Below, piece by piece: positions 1 to 8,882 of a stretch of DNA of 64,000 nt (its first letter is position 1; each line of letters opens with the position of its first letter). The DNA is from Tateyamaria omphalii (GTDB lineage Bacteria; Pseudomonadota; Alphaproteobacteria; Rhodobacterales; Rhodobacteraceae): NCBI RefSeq assembly GCF_001969365.1, contig NZ_CP019312.1, forward strand, positions 62,001-126,000, read 5' to 3'. The position numbers and the translations under genes are program-made. Below the pieces are notes generated by a model. The model saw only the letters and a list, made by a program, of their open reading frames with translations, was not told the origin of the DNA and searched no databases.

Positions 1-549
1 CTGTTCGTGGCCGCCGGTGAATTTGACTTCGCCGAAATAGTCACCGGATTCCATGGTGATCTCGGCTGCTTCCTGCGGGATCTCAATGGACGGGATCAGG
101 TAGCCGGAGGTCGAGTTGGGGTCGCCAAAGCCGAACACCTTGCCTTCCATCTCGTCCAGGTTGGTGATGCCGCTGTCGGCGCGGGCAAAGCCGATCGAGT
201 GGTAGCCGTAGGAGCCATCCAGGTTGATCTTGACCAGCACGGGCTCAACCGCGTCGGGGTTTTGCAGATAGGTCGCCGCATAGGACGACGCACCCAGCCA
301 CGCCATGTCCAGCGTGCCGCCCACCAGGCCCTGGATCACACCGGCATAGTCGGCAGGGGCGAACAGCTTGGTTTCAACACCCAGCGCTTCCTCGGTGTAG
401 GCGCGCAGGCACTCGTTCGAGTTCAGGCGGTCCTGGGCGTTTTCCCCACCCAGCAGGCCGATGCGGAACTCGGTGATCGCGTGGCCGTCCGCCATGGCGG
501 CAGTGGTCAGCGCGGTTGTTGCCAAAGCGGCAGCGATGATCTTTTTCAT
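1..549 (-). CDS. phnD: Phosphonate/phosphate ABC transporter substrate-binding protein (3' end outside window)
   Basis: Periplasmic binding protein of a PhnCDE-type importer. The N-terminus is a clear signal peptide (MKKIIAAALATTALTTAAMA, then DGHA), followed by residues typical of PhnD such as FRIGLLGGENAQDRL and the ligand-pocket stretch GTLDMAWLGASSYA. The start is the ATG complementary to 547-549. The gene runs off the left edge, so about 183 codons are seen of the roughly 300 usual in this family, and the C-terminus is missing. It lies 56 bp downstream of phnC on the same strand, so the two are probably cotranscribed, with permease genes expected beyond the edge. Whether it binds phosphonate, phosphite or phosphate cannot be told from sequence alone. 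Confidence 0.9.
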   Translation of the reverse strand, partial: MKKIIAAALATTALTTAAMADGHAITEFRIGLLGGENAQDRLNSNECLRAYTEEALGVETKLFAPADYAGVIQGLVGGTLDMAWLGASSYAATYLQNPDAVEPVLVKINLDGSYGYHSIGFARADSGITNLDEMEGKVFGFGDPNSTSGYLIPSIEIPQEAAEITMESGDYFGEVKFTGGHEQ

Positions 550-605
550 GTGTCTCTCCGTTGGAACGAAAAAGCCCCGACGCGGGTGCGCATCGAGGGT
601 GAAGG

Positions 606-1427
606 TCAGACGTAGGCCTCGGCCTCCATCTTGGCTTTTTCCTGGGCGTCCAGTGTCTCGATCTCTGTCGAGGTGGCGCTTTCGGAAAACTCTTCGCCCG
701 CGCCATAAATCTCGCGGGCCATGTCTGTTGTCAGCTTGTCGGGTGTCGCGTCGAACACGATGCGCCCGGCGCGCATTCCGATGACCCGGTCGCAATAGCG
801 ACGGGCGGTATCTAGGGTGTGCAGGTTGGCGATGACCATGCGGCCATCTTCCTCATGAATGCGGCGCAGGGCCTGCATGACGACCTGCGCATTCATCGGG
901 TCGAGCGATGCGATGGGCTCGTCCGCCAGAATGATCTTGGGGTCCTGCATCAGCGCACGGGCTATGGCCACGCGCTGTTGCTGGCCGCCGGACAGGGCCT
1001 CGGCCCGCTTGGGCGCGTGTTCGGCAATGCCCAGCCGGTCCAGGATGTCGATGGCGCGGTGGATGTCTTCGGTCGGATACAGGTTGAACAGCGTCGCTAG
1101 CGTCGAGCGGCGATTGAGCGTTCCGTGCAGCACGTTCGACACCACATCCATGCGCGGGACAAGGTTGAACTGCTGGAAAATCATGGCGCACTGGCTTTGC
1201 CACGCGCGCTTGGCCGATCCTTTCAGGGCGGTGATCTCCTGCCCGTCGAAATGGATCGCGCCCGATGTGTGATCGGTCAGCCGGTTCAGCATCCGCAGCA
1301 GGGTCGATTTACCCGCACCCGACCGGCCAATGATGCCGATCATCTGCGGTTCGGCCACCTCAATGCTGGCCGCATCCACGGCAACATTCTGGCCAAATGC
1401 CTTGGTCAGTTCTTCGATCCTGAGCAT
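606..1427 (-). CDS. phnC: Phosphonate ABC transporter ATP-binding protein PhnC
   Basis: Cytoplasmic ATPase that powers PhnD-dependent uptake. 273 residues, the usual size. Walker [10 protein letters not shown] lies near residue 36, the signature LSGGQQQR near 150 and Walker [13 protein letters not shown] just after it; the switch histidine is in NLHTLDTA. The reading frame stays open upstream, but the start [12 protein letters not shown] at 1427 is chosen because GGGGA lies a few bases before it and because family members begin this way. The C-terminal tail after about residue 245 is Glu/Ala-rich and looks unconserved. It is the first gene of the visible operon (phnC then phnD). Confidence 0.93.
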   Translation of the reverse strand: MLRIEELTKAFGQNVAVDAASIEVAEPQMIGIIGRSGAGKSTLLRMLNRLTDHTSGAIHFDGQEITALKGSAKRAWQSQCAMIFQQFNLVPRMDVVSNVLHGTLNRRSTLATLFNLYPTEDIHRAIDILDRLGIAEHAPKRAEALSGGQQQRVAIARALMQDPKIILADEPIASLDPMNAQVVMQALRRIHEEDGRMVIANLHTLDTARRYCDRVIGMRAGRIVFDATPDKLTTDMAREIYGAGEEFSESATSTEIETLDAQEKAKMEAEAYV

Positions 1428-1478
1428 TCCATCCCCCGGCTTGCACGGGGCGGGTATCGGGTGGATTGGATTCGGAAA

Positions 1479-1507
1479 TGTATCAGTTATGCGAAGATTT
1501 TGTGACG
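1479..1507 (-). promoter_or_regulatory. Possible Pho-box-like site upstream of phnC
   Basis: About 52 bp upstream of the phnC start, three short related words (TGTATCAG, TGCGAAG, TGTGACG on the plus strand) begin at 1479, 1490 and 1501, an 11 bp spacing like that of PhoB direct repeats. The match to CTGTCAT-type half-sites is poor, so this is only a location where a PhoB site would be expected. The rest of the 1428-1759 gap shows no gene I can support. Confidence 0.22.
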
Positions 1508-1759
1508 ACGCCACGCGGCGGGCCAGCGCCTCCCGCATGGCGTGTATGGCCGGGTAAATCAAGGGGGACGCGGCCTGACTGGCCGACATTTCGAGCGACG
1601 CAAAGATCGGCGGGCTGCTGCTTGGAAAGGGCGGACTGCCTCAAATTGCGGTCACAAAAGCCGCAGCCCGTCGAGGTCACCAGACGCGTCCCGCAGTGGC
1701 GCTGCGAAACAGTGCACTGGCGAAAGAACAGCGCGGTTGCGTGCGGGAATTGATAGGGA

Positions 1760-1942
1760 TGGTGCTGCTGGAGAGAATTGAACCAGCGTGCCGCAAAGCG
1801 GCGCGCGTCGGTCCGACAGGGTATCGACGCAGTCGATGCACGAGAGGACCCCGCACTCAGCGTGGCTGCGCCAGCCAATGCGCATGAGTCGCGAGCAGGC
1901 ATTGGCCAATCTGGGCAAGCATGTCATCGGGCAGAGGAACCG
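1760..1942 (-). repeat. Distal copy of tRNA-Thr trailer tandem repeat
   Basis: Second ~183 bp unit downstream of the tRNA-Thr gene, read on the minus strand. It contains 24 bases (1760-1783) identical to the 3' end of the tRNA, including T-arm, acceptor strand and CCA, attached to a trailer nearly identical to that of the proximal unit (1943-2124). The two units differ mainly in a middle patch around 1862-1895. Each unit contains small inverted repeats, e.g. a GCCGC-TTT-GCGGC hairpin just before the next tRNA end. No protein-coding gene is supported here. Confidence 0.9.
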
Positions 1943-2124
1943 TGGTGCTGCTGGAGAGAATTGAACCAGCGTGCCGCAAAGCGGCGCGCGTCGGTCCGGC
2001 AGGGTATCGACGCAGTCGATGCACGAGAGGACCCCTGCACTCAGCGCAGCCCGAAGGGGATGCGCGTAAGTCGAGACCTGGCATTGGCCAATCTGGGCAA
2101 GCATGTCATCGGGCAGAGGAACCG
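1943..2124 (-). repeat. Proximal copy of tRNA-Thr trailer tandem repeat
   Basis: First unit directly downstream of tRNA-Thr on the minus strand. It is 182 bp long and is closed by its own copy of the tRNA 3' terminus at 1943-1966. Together with 1760-1942 it forms a head-to-tail array in which a partial tRNA end recurs every ~183 bp. The arrangement resembles the repeats distal to E. coli tyrT, where about 178 bp units also begin with the tRNA 3' end, although sequence homology to that locus is not claimed. Confidence 0.9.
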
Positions 2125-2199
<75 letters not shown>

Positions 2200-2283
2200 A
2201 TCGTGCGCGGCGGGATAGACCCAAATGCACACCCATGCAAGCCCATTCTGGACGCCAAATGCCCCCTGCGGTACAGAAGCGGC

Positions 2284-2433
2284 ATGGCAGATAAATCCCC
2301 TCCCAAGCCCAAGGCGCAGGATGACCGCGACGCGCGGCTCAAACAGGCGCTCAAGGCCAACATGGCCAAGCGCAAGGCGCAGGCACGGGCGCGGGCAGAG
2401 GCAGGCAAAAAGCAGGAGCAGGACAATGGATAG
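2284..2433 (+). CDS. Small Lys/Ala-rich protein upstream of murA
   Basis: A 49-residue, strongly basic protein ([20 protein letters not shown]...) rich in Lys, Arg, Ala and Gln, predicted to be one charged helix ([20 protein letters not shown]). It has no signal peptide or membrane segment. The stop codon overlaps the murA start by 8 bp, which argues for translational coupling and supports the ORF despite its size. Small proteins of this kind occur in front of murA in Rhodobacteraceae; the function is unknown. Nucleic-acid or ribosome association would fit the composition, but this is inference. Confidence 0.72.
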   Translation: MADKSPPKPKAQDDRDARLKQALKANMAKRKAQARARAEAGKKQEQDNG

Positions 2434-3697
2434 CATTTTGGTCAAGGGCGGCGGCGCCCTCAACGGGCAGATCCCCATCGCGGGGGCCAAGAACGCCTGC
2501 CTGACGCTGATGCCCGCCACATTGCTCAGTGACGAGCCGCTGACACTGACCAACGCGCCGCGGCTCAGCGACATCAAGACGATGACCCAACTGCTCGTGT
2601 CTCTGGGGGCCGAGGTCACCTCGCTGCAGGACGGCAAGGTGCTGGCCATGTCCACCCATGGCGATATCAACACCCGCGCGGAATATGACATCGTGCGCAA
2701 GATGCGGGCGTCCAACCTTGTGCTCGGCCCACTTCTGGCCCGCGAGGGGCACGCCGAAGTGTCGCTGCCCGGCGGTTGCGCCATCGGCGCGCGGCCCATG
2801 GACATCCACACCGACGGCCTGACGAAGATGGGGGCCGAGATCGACCTGCGCGACGGCTACCTCCACGCCAAGGCGGACGGCGGCAAGCTCAAAGGGGCTG
2901 TGATCGACTTCCCCTTCGCCTCGGTGGGCGCCACCGAAAACATCATGATGGCCGCAACGCTCGCCAAGGGCACGACAGTGATCAACAACGCCGCGCGCGA
3001 GCCGGAGATTGTGGATCTCGCTACCTGCCTGCGGGCCATGGGCGCGCAGATCGACGGGGACGGCACGTCGACGATCACCATCGAAGGGGTCGACAGGCTG
3101 CACGGCGCCACCCACCGCGTGGTGACGGACCGGATCGAACTGGGCACCTATATGCTGGCGCCGGCGATGTGCGGCGGCGAGGTGGAGCTTTTGGGCGGCA
3201 AGATCGACCTCGTGGGCGCCTTCTGTGAAAAGCTGGACGCGGCAGGGATCAACGTCGAAGAGACGGACAAGGGCCTGAAAGTCGCGCGCAAGAACGGGCG
3301 CATCCGCGCCGTGGACGTGACAACCGAACCCTTTCCCGGCTTCCCGACGGACCTGCAGGCGCAGATGATGGCGCTTCTGTGCACCGCCGAAGGGACCTCG
3401 GTGCTCGAGGAAAGGATCTTTGAAAACCGGTTCATGCACGCGCCCGAACTGGTGCGCATGGGCGCCGACATCGACGTGCAGGGCGGCACGGCCACGGTCA
3501 CGGGCGTGGACAAGCTCAAGGGCGCGCCAGTGATGGCGACGGACCTGCGGGCGAGCGTCAGCCTGATCCTCGCCGGGCTTGCGGCCGAAGGCGAAACAAA
3601 GGTCGCGCGGGTCTATCACCTCGATCGCGGCTATGAACATGTCGTGCGCAAACTGTCGGGCGTGGGCGCCAATATCGAACGGATCGCGGGGGACTGA
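2426..3697 (+). CDS. murA: UDP-N-acetylglucosamine 1-carboxyvinyltransferase
   Basis: Catalyses the first committed step of peptidoglycan synthesis, transferring enolpyruvate from PEP to UDP-GlcNAc in the cytoplasm. 423 residues, standard length. The N-terminal [15 protein letters not shown] holds the substrate-binding Lys-Asn pair, and the catalytic loop [13 protein letters not shown] carries the PEP-adduct cysteine (the fosfomycin target). The start ATG at 2426 begins [20 protein letters not shown] as in homologues; the longer open frame upstream belongs to the small gene and its leader. The stop overlaps the next ORF by one base (TGATG). Confidence 0.97.
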   Translation: MDSILVKGGGALNGQIPIAGAKNACLTLMPATLLSDEPLTLTNAPRLSDIKTMTQLLVSLGAEVTSLQDGKVLAMSTHGDINTRAEYDIVRKMRASNLVLGPLLAREGHAEVSLPGGCAIGARPMDIHTDGLTKMGAEIDLRDGYLHAKADGGKLKGAVIDFPFASVGATENIMMAATLAKGTTVINNAAREPEIVDLATCLRAMGAQIDGDGTSTITIEGVDRLHGATHRVVTDRIELGTYMLAPAMCGGEVELLGGKIDLVGAFCEKLDAAGINVEETDKGLKVARKNGRIRAVDVTTEPFPGFPTDLQAQMMALLCTAEGTSVLEERIFENRFMHAPELVRMGADIDVQGGTATVTGVDKLKGAPVMATDLRASVSLILAGLAAEGETKVARVYHLDRGYEHVVRKLSGVGANIERIAGD

Positions 3698-4164
3698 TGC
3701 AGGACGCACGGTTTGAAGACGGGCGCGAGGCGCCCCTGAACCTTGGTGCGCTGGATGTGGACGACCTACGGGTCATCTCGTCGCTGGCGCAGGATGCTGT
3801 GTTTCCGGTCACGGAAATGACCTGGGACCGCAAGGCGCACCGCTTCGGCCTACTGCTCAACCGGTTCCGGTGGGAAGATGCCGGCACGGCGCGACACGCG
3901 CCCGAACGGGTGCAATCCGTGCTGGCCTTCGACACGGTCCTGCGGGTGGCAAGCCAGGGCGTGGACCGGTCGGACAAGGACGTGATCCTGTCGCTCCTGT
4001 CTGTCACATTCGAGGCGGGCGAGGACGGCGGCGGCGACATCCTCCTGACGCTGGCCGGGGACGGCGCGATCCGCCTGACGGTCGAGGCGATCGAGGCGAC
4101 GCTCAAGGACGTGACCAGACCCTACAAGGCGCCGTCGAAATCCGTGCCCACGCACGATGACTGA
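3697..4164 (+). CDS. DUF2948 family protein
   Basis: A 155-residue acidic soluble protein matching the alphaproteobacterial DUF2948 pattern, with an N-terminal DARFEDG...PLNLGALDVDDLRVISSLAQDA and a core MTWDRKAHRFGLLLNRFRWED. No catalytic motif or membrane segment is evident. It is coupled to murA by a one-base stop/start overlap and overlaps the downstream GNAT gene by 8 bp, so the three form one transcription unit. The function is unknown; constant linkage to murA would suggest a link to envelope growth, but that is only context. Confidence 0.85.
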   Translation: MQDARFEDGREAPLNLGALDVDDLRVISSLAQDAVFPVTEMTWDRKAHRFGLLLNRFRWEDAGTARHAPERVQSVLAFDTVLRVASQGVDRSDKDVILSLLSVTFEAGEDGGGDILLTLAGDGAIRLTVEAIEATLKDVTRPYKAPSKSVPTHDD

Positions 4165-4657
4165 CCCGGTCGTGCGCCGGCTCACCGGCGCGGATGCGGC
4201 GGAGTGGCGCGCGCTCCGGCTCGAAGCGCTGGCGACCTATCCGCAAGCCTTCCTGACCACCCATGACGAGGCGGCGGCGGTGCCGATGGATACCATCGCG
4301 GAGCGACTTCAGACGGGCCACAGCTATGGCGTGTTCGTCGGCTCCGCTCTGGTGGGCATCGGCAGTCTGATCCCCCAGACAAAGGCGCAAACCAGACACC
4401 GGGCGGAACTGGGCGCGTTCTTTGTCCAGCCCGGGGCGCAAGGCAGCGGGGCGGCGATGGCGCTGCTTGACGGCATCGCCGCAAGCGCCGCCGATCTGGG
4501 CATCCGCCAGATGGAGTTGTTCGTGGCCGCCAGCAACGCGCGCGCCATCGCCTTCTACACCCGCGCAGGCTTTGTCGAAGTCGGGCGCATCCCCAACGCA
4601 ACCCTCAGCGACGGCGTGGCCGAAACCGACCTGATCCTGCTGCGCGACCTGTCGTAA
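4157..4657 (+). CDS. GNAT family N-acetyltransferase
   Basis: A 166-residue single-domain acetyltransferase. The acetyl-CoA pyrophosphate-binding motif A is seen as FFVQPGAQGSGAAMALLDG (around residues 90-110), followed by the usual ELFVAASNARAIAFYTRAGF motif B. The substrate is not predictable; small-molecule or protein N-terminal acetylation are both possible. It is the last gene of the murA unit; its TAA stop codon lies inside the palindromic element 4654-4700. Confidence 0.88.
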   Translation: MTDPVVRRLTGADAAEWRALRLEALATYPQAFLTTHDEAAAVPMDTIAERLQTGHSYGVFVGSALVGIGSLIPQTKAQTRHRAELGAFFVQPGAQGSGAAMALLDGIAASAADLGIRQMELFVAASNARAIAFYTRAGFVEVGRIPNATLSDGVAETDLILLRDLS

Positions 4658-4700
4658 GGCGGATCCCGATCCGCCGGGCGCACGGGCACGTGCGCCTTAC
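4654..4700. repeat. REPIN-like double palindrome (GTAAGGCG family)
   Basis: Two palindromic modules face each other: gtaaggcggatcccgatcc(gcc) and its partner ending gtgcgccttac. The outer ends (gtaaggcg / cgccttac) are inverted copies of each other, as in a REPIN built from two REP units. The TAA of the upstream GNAT gene is the TAA in gtaag. Related copies lie at 26696-26717 and 54839-54890. It could also act as a terminator or mRNA 3' stabiliser. Confidence 0.75.
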
Positions 4701-4771
4701 GATTGGCCGCCCGCCCTTGAGCCTGCCCAATGCCCCCGCTATGTCCCCCCGGGAACCCGGAAAGGACGCGC

Positions 4772-6073
4772 ATGCCCCAGTTTCTCGACCACGCGGATCC
4801 CGATTTTGAAACGCGCTTCACCGCGCTGCTCACTGCCAAGCGCGAGGACAGCCCGGATGTGGACGCCACCGTGGCCGATATCATCGCGGATGTGCGCGCG
4901 CGCGGTGACGCGGCGGTGATCGCGTTGACGCAAAAATTCGACCGGATCACCCTGACGCCGGACACCTTGCGCATCAGCGCCGATGAGGTGGCGCAGGCCA
5001 TCGAAGAAGTTAGCGCCGAAGACCGCGCCGCCCTGGAACTGGCCGCGGACCGCATCCGCGCCTACCACGCCCGGCAGATGCCCGAAGACGCCCAATGGAC
5101 AGACGCGGCAGGCGCCACGCTCGGCTGGCGCTGGACGCCGGTGTCGGCGGCGGGGCTTTACGTGCCGGGCGGGCTGGCCAGCTACCCGTCCTCGGTTCTG
5201 ATGAACGCGATCCCGGCCAAGGTCGCAGGCGTCGGGCGGCTCGCCATCACCGTGCCGACGCCAGACGGCGTGATCAACCCGCTCGTGCTGCTCGCGGCCC
5301 AGCTTGCGGGCGTGGACGAGATCTACCGCATCGGCGGCGCGCAAGCCGTCGCGGCCCTTGCCTATGGCACCGACACCATCGCGCCGGTGGACAAGATCAC
5401 CGGCCCCGGAAACGCCTTTGTCGCCGCCGCCAAGCGGCGCGTCTTCGGCAAGGTCGGCATCGACATGATCGCGGGTCCGTCGGAGATTCTTGTCATCGCA
5501 GATGGCGACAATGATCCCGACTGGATCGCCCTTGATCTGCTCAGCCAGGCCGAACACGACGAAAGCGCGCAATCGCTTTTGATCACGACCGATGCAGATT
5601 TTGGCCGCGCCGTGGCGGACGCCGTGAACACCCGGCTCGAAACGCTTGAGCGTCGCGCGATTGCAGGCGCGAGCTGGCGCGATTTTGGCGCGATCCTCAC
5701 CGTGCCAGACCTCGACACCGCTGTCGCCCTGTCTGACCGCATCGCCCCCGAACATCTCGAGCTGTGCGTGGCTGACCCGGTCGCCTTGTCGGACAAGATC
5801 ACCCATGCCGGCGCCATCTTCCTCGGCCAGTGGACGCCCGAGGCCATCGGCGACTATATCGGTGGCCCTAACCACGTGTTGCCCACCGCCCGTTCGGCGC
5901 GCTTCTCCTCCGGCCTGTCGGTGATGGATTTCGTCAAGCGCACGACGTTGGCGCAGATGACGCCCGATGCCCTGCGCGCCATCGGTCCGGGGGCCGCGCG
6001 GCTGGCGGCGTCCGAGAGCCTTGAGGCGCATGGGCTCTCGGTCACGGCCCGTCTGCGCAAGTTGAACGGTTAG
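4772..6073 (+). CDS. hisD: Histidinol dehydrogenase
   Basis: Zn-dependent enzyme that oxidises L-histidinol to L-histidine in two NAD-dependent steps, the last reaction of histidine synthesis. 433 residues, normal length. Recognised by ITGPGNAFVAAAKR, AGPSEILVIAD, the catalytic Glu-His pair in APEHLELCV and the metal-site GGPNHVLPT. The start at 4772 is preceded by AAAGGACG and gives MPQFLDHADPDF; the in-frame ATG at 4730 is 14 codons upstream, lacks a good ribosome site and lies in repeat-like sequence. It stands apart from other his genes, as is common in this group. Confidence 0.97.
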   Translation: MPQFLDHADPDFETRFTALLTAKREDSPDVDATVADIIADVRARGDAAVIALTQKFDRITLTPDTLRISADEVAQAIEEVSAEDRAALELAADRIRAYHARQMPEDAQWTDAAGATLGWRWTPVSAAGLYVPGGLASYPSSVLMNAIPAKVAGVGRLAITVPTPDGVINPLVLLAAQLAGVDEIYRIGGAQAVAALAYGTDTIAPVDKITGPGNAFVAAAKRRVFGKVGIDMIAGPSEILVIADGDNDPDWIALDLLSQAEHDESAQSLLITTDADFGRAVADAVNTRLETLERRAIAGASWRDFGAILTVPDLDTAVALSDRIAPEHLELCVADPVALSDKITHAGAIFLGQWTPEAIGDYIGGPNHVLPTARSARFSSGLSVMDFVKRTTLAQMTPDALRAIGPGAARLAASESLEAHGLSVTARLRKLNG

Positions 6074-6075
6074 GA

Positions 6076-6123
6076 CTGGGGCTCTGCCCCAGACCCCGAA
6101 GTATTTTCAGCCAGAAGAAGGGG
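6076..6123. repeat. Intergenic palindrome with gtatttt-gaagaagg tail (possible hisD terminator)
   Basis: Just after hisD a perfect hairpin ctggggc-tct-gccccag (6076-6092) is followed by accccgaagtattttcagcc and agaagaagggg. The same tail appears at 44832-44913 and 55669-55750 and in weaker form near 33268-33300, so this is a dispersed intergenic element. As an RNA hairpin it may also end hisD transcription, although no T-run follows directly. 6124-6223 shows nothing else that I can support. Confidence 0.6.
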
Positions 6124-6223
6124 CATATTGGCGCTTGGGAAATGAAGCCTGTGCCATTGTGTTGCCCGCGCCCAGACCCTAAGCATTGCGAAAGATTGTT
6201 TCGTTTGCCAAAGGCCCGGTGCG

Positions 6224-6703
6224 ATGACCCGTATTGCCCGCATTACCCTCGATGATGCCAACCTGCCGCCCCCCACGCCCGAGATCGAGCAGGAGCGCAA
6301 GGTGGCCATGTTCGACCTGTTGGAGGACAACACCTTTGTCCTGCCGGGCCGCGACGGCCGGGACGTGCCCGCAGGCCCCTACCATGTGGGCCTGTCGATC
6401 CGCGACAAGCGCCTTGTGTTCGATGTGCTGACCGAAGCCGATGAGCGCGCCGCGGAGTTCCACCTGTCCCTTGGCCCCTTCCGTCAGGTCGTGAAGGATT
6501 ACTTCCAGATCTGCGAAAGCTATTTCGAGGCGGTCAAGAAGCTGCCCCCCAGCCAGATCGAGACCATCGACATGGCCCGCCGCGGCATCCACAACGAGGG
6601 CAGCCGGGTGCTGCAGGAGCGGCTCGAGGGCAAGGCCGAGGTCGACACCGACACCGCCCGCCGCCTCTTTACCCTGATCTGCGTGCTGCATTTCGGCGGA
6701 TAG
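6224..6703 (+). CDS. UPF0262 family protein
   Basis: A 159-residue protein matching the alphaproteobacterial UPF0262 family along its whole length, with marks including RIARITLDDANL, PYHVGLSIRDKRLVFDV and DYFQICESYFEAVKKL, and a conserved end DMARRGIHNEGS...RLFTLICVLHF. It is soluble, with no signal peptide. The biochemical role is unknown. The stop codon abuts the ATG of the phosphatase gene, and this pair commonly sits next to hisD, which suggests a fixed housekeeping operon. Confidence 0.92.
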   Translation: MTRIARITLDDANLPPPTPEIEQERKVAMFDLLEDNTFVLPGRDGRDVPAGPYHVGLSIRDKRLVFDVLTEADERAAEFHLSLGPFRQVVKDYFQICESYFEAVKKLPPSQIETIDMARRGIHNEGSRVLQERLEGKAEVDTDTARRLFTLICVLHFGG

Positions 6704-7165
6704 ATGACCGAAACCCTGCCGCAATCCATCCTGTTTTGCTGCGACCACAACGCGGTCCGCTCTCCCATGGCCGAGGGCATCATGAAGAAATTCTACGGCA
6801 CGGGCACCTATGTCCAGTCCGTGGGCGTCAAGAACGACATGGAGATCGACGGCTTTTCCATCGCGGTCTGCCAGGAACTGGGTGTCGAGCTGAGCCGCCA
6901 CCGCTCGCGCAGCTTTGACGAGATGGAGGAGTGGGGCGACGACCTCAGTTCCTTTGATCTCGTGGTGGCGCTCAGCCCGGCCAGCCAGCGCCGCGCGCTC
7001 GAGTTGACGCGCTATTTTCACCTCGAGGTCGAATACTGGCCCATCCTCGACCCCACAGGCCTGGGCGAAACGCGCGAGGCCAAGCTGGAAAGCTACCGTG
7101 CGGCGCGTGACCAGATTATAAAGCGGCTCACCGACCGGTGGGGCGGCGCAAGGGAGGATACCTGA
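6704..7165 (+). CDS. Low-molecular-weight protein-tyrosine-phosphatase-like protein
   Basis: A 153-residue member of the LMW phosphatase / arsenate reductase fold. The P-loop CX5R(S) is ILFCCDHNAVRSPMAEG near residue 10, and the general-acid loop is WPILDPTG near residue 115, so a phosphatase cysteine and aspartate are both present. The targets are unknown. It starts directly after UPF0262 and its TGA overlaps the next ATG by one base, so it is part of the same operon. A reductase role in arsenate detoxification is less likely because no ars genes are nearby. Confidence 0.85.
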   Translation: MTETLPQSILFCCDHNAVRSPMAEGIMKKFYGTGTYVQSVGVKNDMEIDGFSIAVCQELGVELSRHRSRSFDEMEEWGDDLSSFDLVVALSPASQRRALELTRYFHLEVEYWPILDPTGLGETREAKLESYRAARDQIIKRLTDRWGGAREDT

Positions 7166-7557
7166 TGGACGTGGTGCACCGCTATTTCGACGCGTTCAAC
7201 ACAGGCGACATCGACGCCATGCTCGACTGCCTGACCGACGACATCGCCCATCACGTGAACGAAGGGCAGGTGCGCACCGGCAAGGGACTGTTCCGCGACT
7301 TCTGCCAGCACATGAGCCGCTGCTACGCCGAACAGTTGACGGACATGGTTGTCTTCGCCACCCCCGACGGCACGCGGGCGGCGGCGGAGTACATCGTCAA
7401 CGGCACCTATCTGCACACCGACGCCGGCCTGCCCGCGGCAAAGGGCCAGATCTACCGCCTGCCTGCCGGGTCGTTCTTTGACCTGCGCGCAGGCCAGATC
7501 GCCCGCGTCACCACCTACTACAATCTCGCCGACTGGATCCGACAGGTCGGGGCATGA
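7165..7557 (+). CDS. NTF2-like / SnoaL-type nuclear transport factor 2 family protein
   Basis: A 130-residue protein with the cone-shaped NTF2-like pattern: VVHRYFDAFNTGDIDAMLDCLTDD at the N-terminus and GLFRDFCQHM, followed by alternating strands ending RVTTYYNLADWIRQV. Members are ketosteroid-isomerase-like enzymes or ligand-binding proteins; no substrate is indicated. The start MDVVHRYF at 7165 has GGGAGGA about 9 bases upstream and overlaps the preceding stop. It overlaps the next gene by 4 bp (ATGA). Confidence 0.82.
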   Translation: MDVVHRYFDAFNTGDIDAMLDCLTDDIAHHVNEGQVRTGKGLFRDFCQHMSRCYAEQLTDMVVFATPDGTRAAAEYIVNGTYLHTDAGLPAAKGQIYRLPAGSFFDLRAGQIARVTTYYNLADWIRQVGA

Positions 7558-8135
7558 GGGTCAAAACGCTCACCGGGCCCGACATCGCCGACGCGCTTGA
7601 TGATGTGGCCCGGCTGCGGCTGGCCGTGTTCCGGGACTGGCCCTATCTCTACGAGGGCGACTTCACCTACGAACGCCGCTACCTCGAGGTCTATGAACAA
7701 AGCAACCGGGCCGTGGTCGTGGCCCTGTACGATGGCGACTGGATGGTGGGCGCAGCGACGGCGGCCCCGCTCACGGAACATGCGGACGCGTTCTTCGAGG
7801 CGTTCGCCGGGACCACCATCAACATCGACACCTGCTTTTACTGCGGCGAAAGCGTCCTCCTGCCCCGGTTCCGGGGACAGGGCTACGGGCACGCCTTCTT
7901 TGATGTGCGCGAGGGCCATGCGCTGGCCAAAGGCTACCGTCAGATGTGCTTTGCCTCGGTGGTGCGCCCCCCGGACCACCCGCTGAAACCCGCCGCCTAC
8001 CGCTCGCTCGAGCCGTTCTGGGAAGGGCGCGGCTACACCCGGATGCCCGGCGTGATCGCCCATTTCCCCTGGAAAGACGTCGATCAGCCGGTCGAGACGG
8101 ACAAGCCCCTGCAGTTCTGGATCAAGGACCTGTAG
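7554..8135 (+). CDS. GNAT family N-acetyltransferase
   Basis: A 193-residue acetyltransferase. Motif A appears as ESVLLPRFRGQGYGHAFFD (R-G-Q-G-Y-G loop), followed by HALAKGYRQMCFASV and a C-terminal aromatic-rich segment FWEGRGYTRMPGVIAHFPWKD. The N-terminal LRLAVFRDWPYLYEGDFTYERRYLEVY is characteristic of a GNAT subgroup found in proteobacteria. The substrate is unknown. It is the last gene of the UPF0262 unit and ends one base from the convergent lipoprotein gene. Confidence 0.86.
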   Translation: MRVKTLTGPDIADALDDVARLRLAVFRDWPYLYEGDFTYERRYLEVYEQSNRAVVVALYDGDWMVGAATAAPLTEHADAFFEAFAGTTINIDTCFYCGESVLLPRFRGQGYGHAFFDVREGHALAKGYRQMCFASVVRPPDHPLKPAAYRSLEPFWEGRGYTRMPGVIAHFPWKDVDQPVETDKPLQFWIKDL

Positions 8136-8136
8136 G

Positions 8137-8496
8137 TCAGGTGCACTGCCGCGCGGCACTGTCGCCATAGGCCTTCCAGCGGGTCCAGAACCGCTCGTCC
8201 GTGGGCCTGTCGGACTGGCGCACCTCCTGGGCCTGCTGCGGATTGCTGAAGAACCCGGCACCCCGGCGCTGCTCATCCCCGCGCAAGGACTGGTTGGCCA
8301 CGGCCTGCACACAGCCGCATCGCGCGCGGCTGGCCTGGCTCCGTCCCCCGCTGCGGCAGGCGGCATAGATCGGGCCAGTGGCAAACAGGACGGCATTGCC
8401 CGGCACGGCGCGCGTGCTGGAATAGGAAGAGCCGCCGCCACATGCGCTCAGGCCCAACATGGCGGCACCCGCCAGGATCGTGATCGAGAATCTCAT
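8137..8496 (-). CDS. Small Cys-rich lipoprotein, function unknown
   Basis: A 119-residue predicted lipoprotein. The N-terminus MRFSITILAGAAMLGLSAC ends in a lipobox (LSAC) at about residue 19, so Cys19 would be lipidated and the protein anchored to a membrane, facing the periplasm. The mature part is Gly/Ser-rich at first, then has paired cysteines (RARCGCVQAVANQSL) and a conserved-looking end DERFWTRWKAYGDSAARQC. It is convergent with the GNAT gene. No enzymatic motif is visible. Confidence 0.78.
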   Translation of the reverse strand: MRFSITILAGAAMLGLSACGGGSSYSSTRAVPGNAVLFATGPIYAACRSGGRSQASRARCGCVQAVANQSLRGDEQRRGAGFFSNPQQAQEVRQSDRPTDERFWTRWKAYGDSAARQCT

Positions 8497-8707
8497 GGTT
8501 CTGCTCGTGTCTGCTTTGGCGGGTTGTCCCGCTCTGGATGGATCAAACTATGCCGCAAGCGGATTGCAAGGGCAATTCACACCCGCGTGGCATGGCCAGG
8601 CTGGGTCCACGGCTTTTTACGGAAAAACCCCGCCGACGCACGCGCCCTTGATTTGACCGAACTCACCCGTCTGGTTATGTGAAGGGCAAAAGAACCGGAG
8701 AGCAGAC

Positions 8708-8833
8708 ATGACCCGCACCCGCCTGATCCTGTTGGCCATCGTCGCCGCCACAGCGCTTGCCGCCTGCGAAACGGCCAAGGGTTTTGGCCGCGACATCACC
8801 CGTGCGGCGGATGCAGTGGACCGGGCGATTTAA
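8708..8833 (+). CDS. Entericidin-like small lipoprotein
   Basis: A 41-residue ORF: MTRTRLILLAIVAATALAAC is a signal peptide with a lipobox (LAAC, Cys20), followed by ETAKGFGRDITRAADAVDRAI. The short amphipathic tail with an ETAKGFGRDI motif is that of the entericidin A/B family. GGAG lies 8-11 bases before the ATG. Entericidins are membrane lipoproteins implicated in stress or autolysis in enterics; the role in this organism is not established. It stands alone between a lipoprotein on the other strand and a gene-free stretch. Confidence 0.82.
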   Translation: MTRTRLILLAIVAATALAACETAKGFGRDITRAADAVDRAI

Positions 8834-8857
8834 GGGCCGCGCCCCAACGCTCAGGCC

Positions 8858-8882
8858 GTAGGGTGCGCATTCACTGCGCACC
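8858..8882. repeat. GTAGGG-type palindrome
   Basis: gtagggtgcgcattcactgcgcacc: an inverted repeat ggtgcgca/tgcgcacc with a short loop, starting with the gtaggg head also seen at 8934 and 14360. Together they look like a REP-like family. It lies 25 bp after the entericidin-like gene and might also serve as its 3' hairpin. Confidence 0.6.
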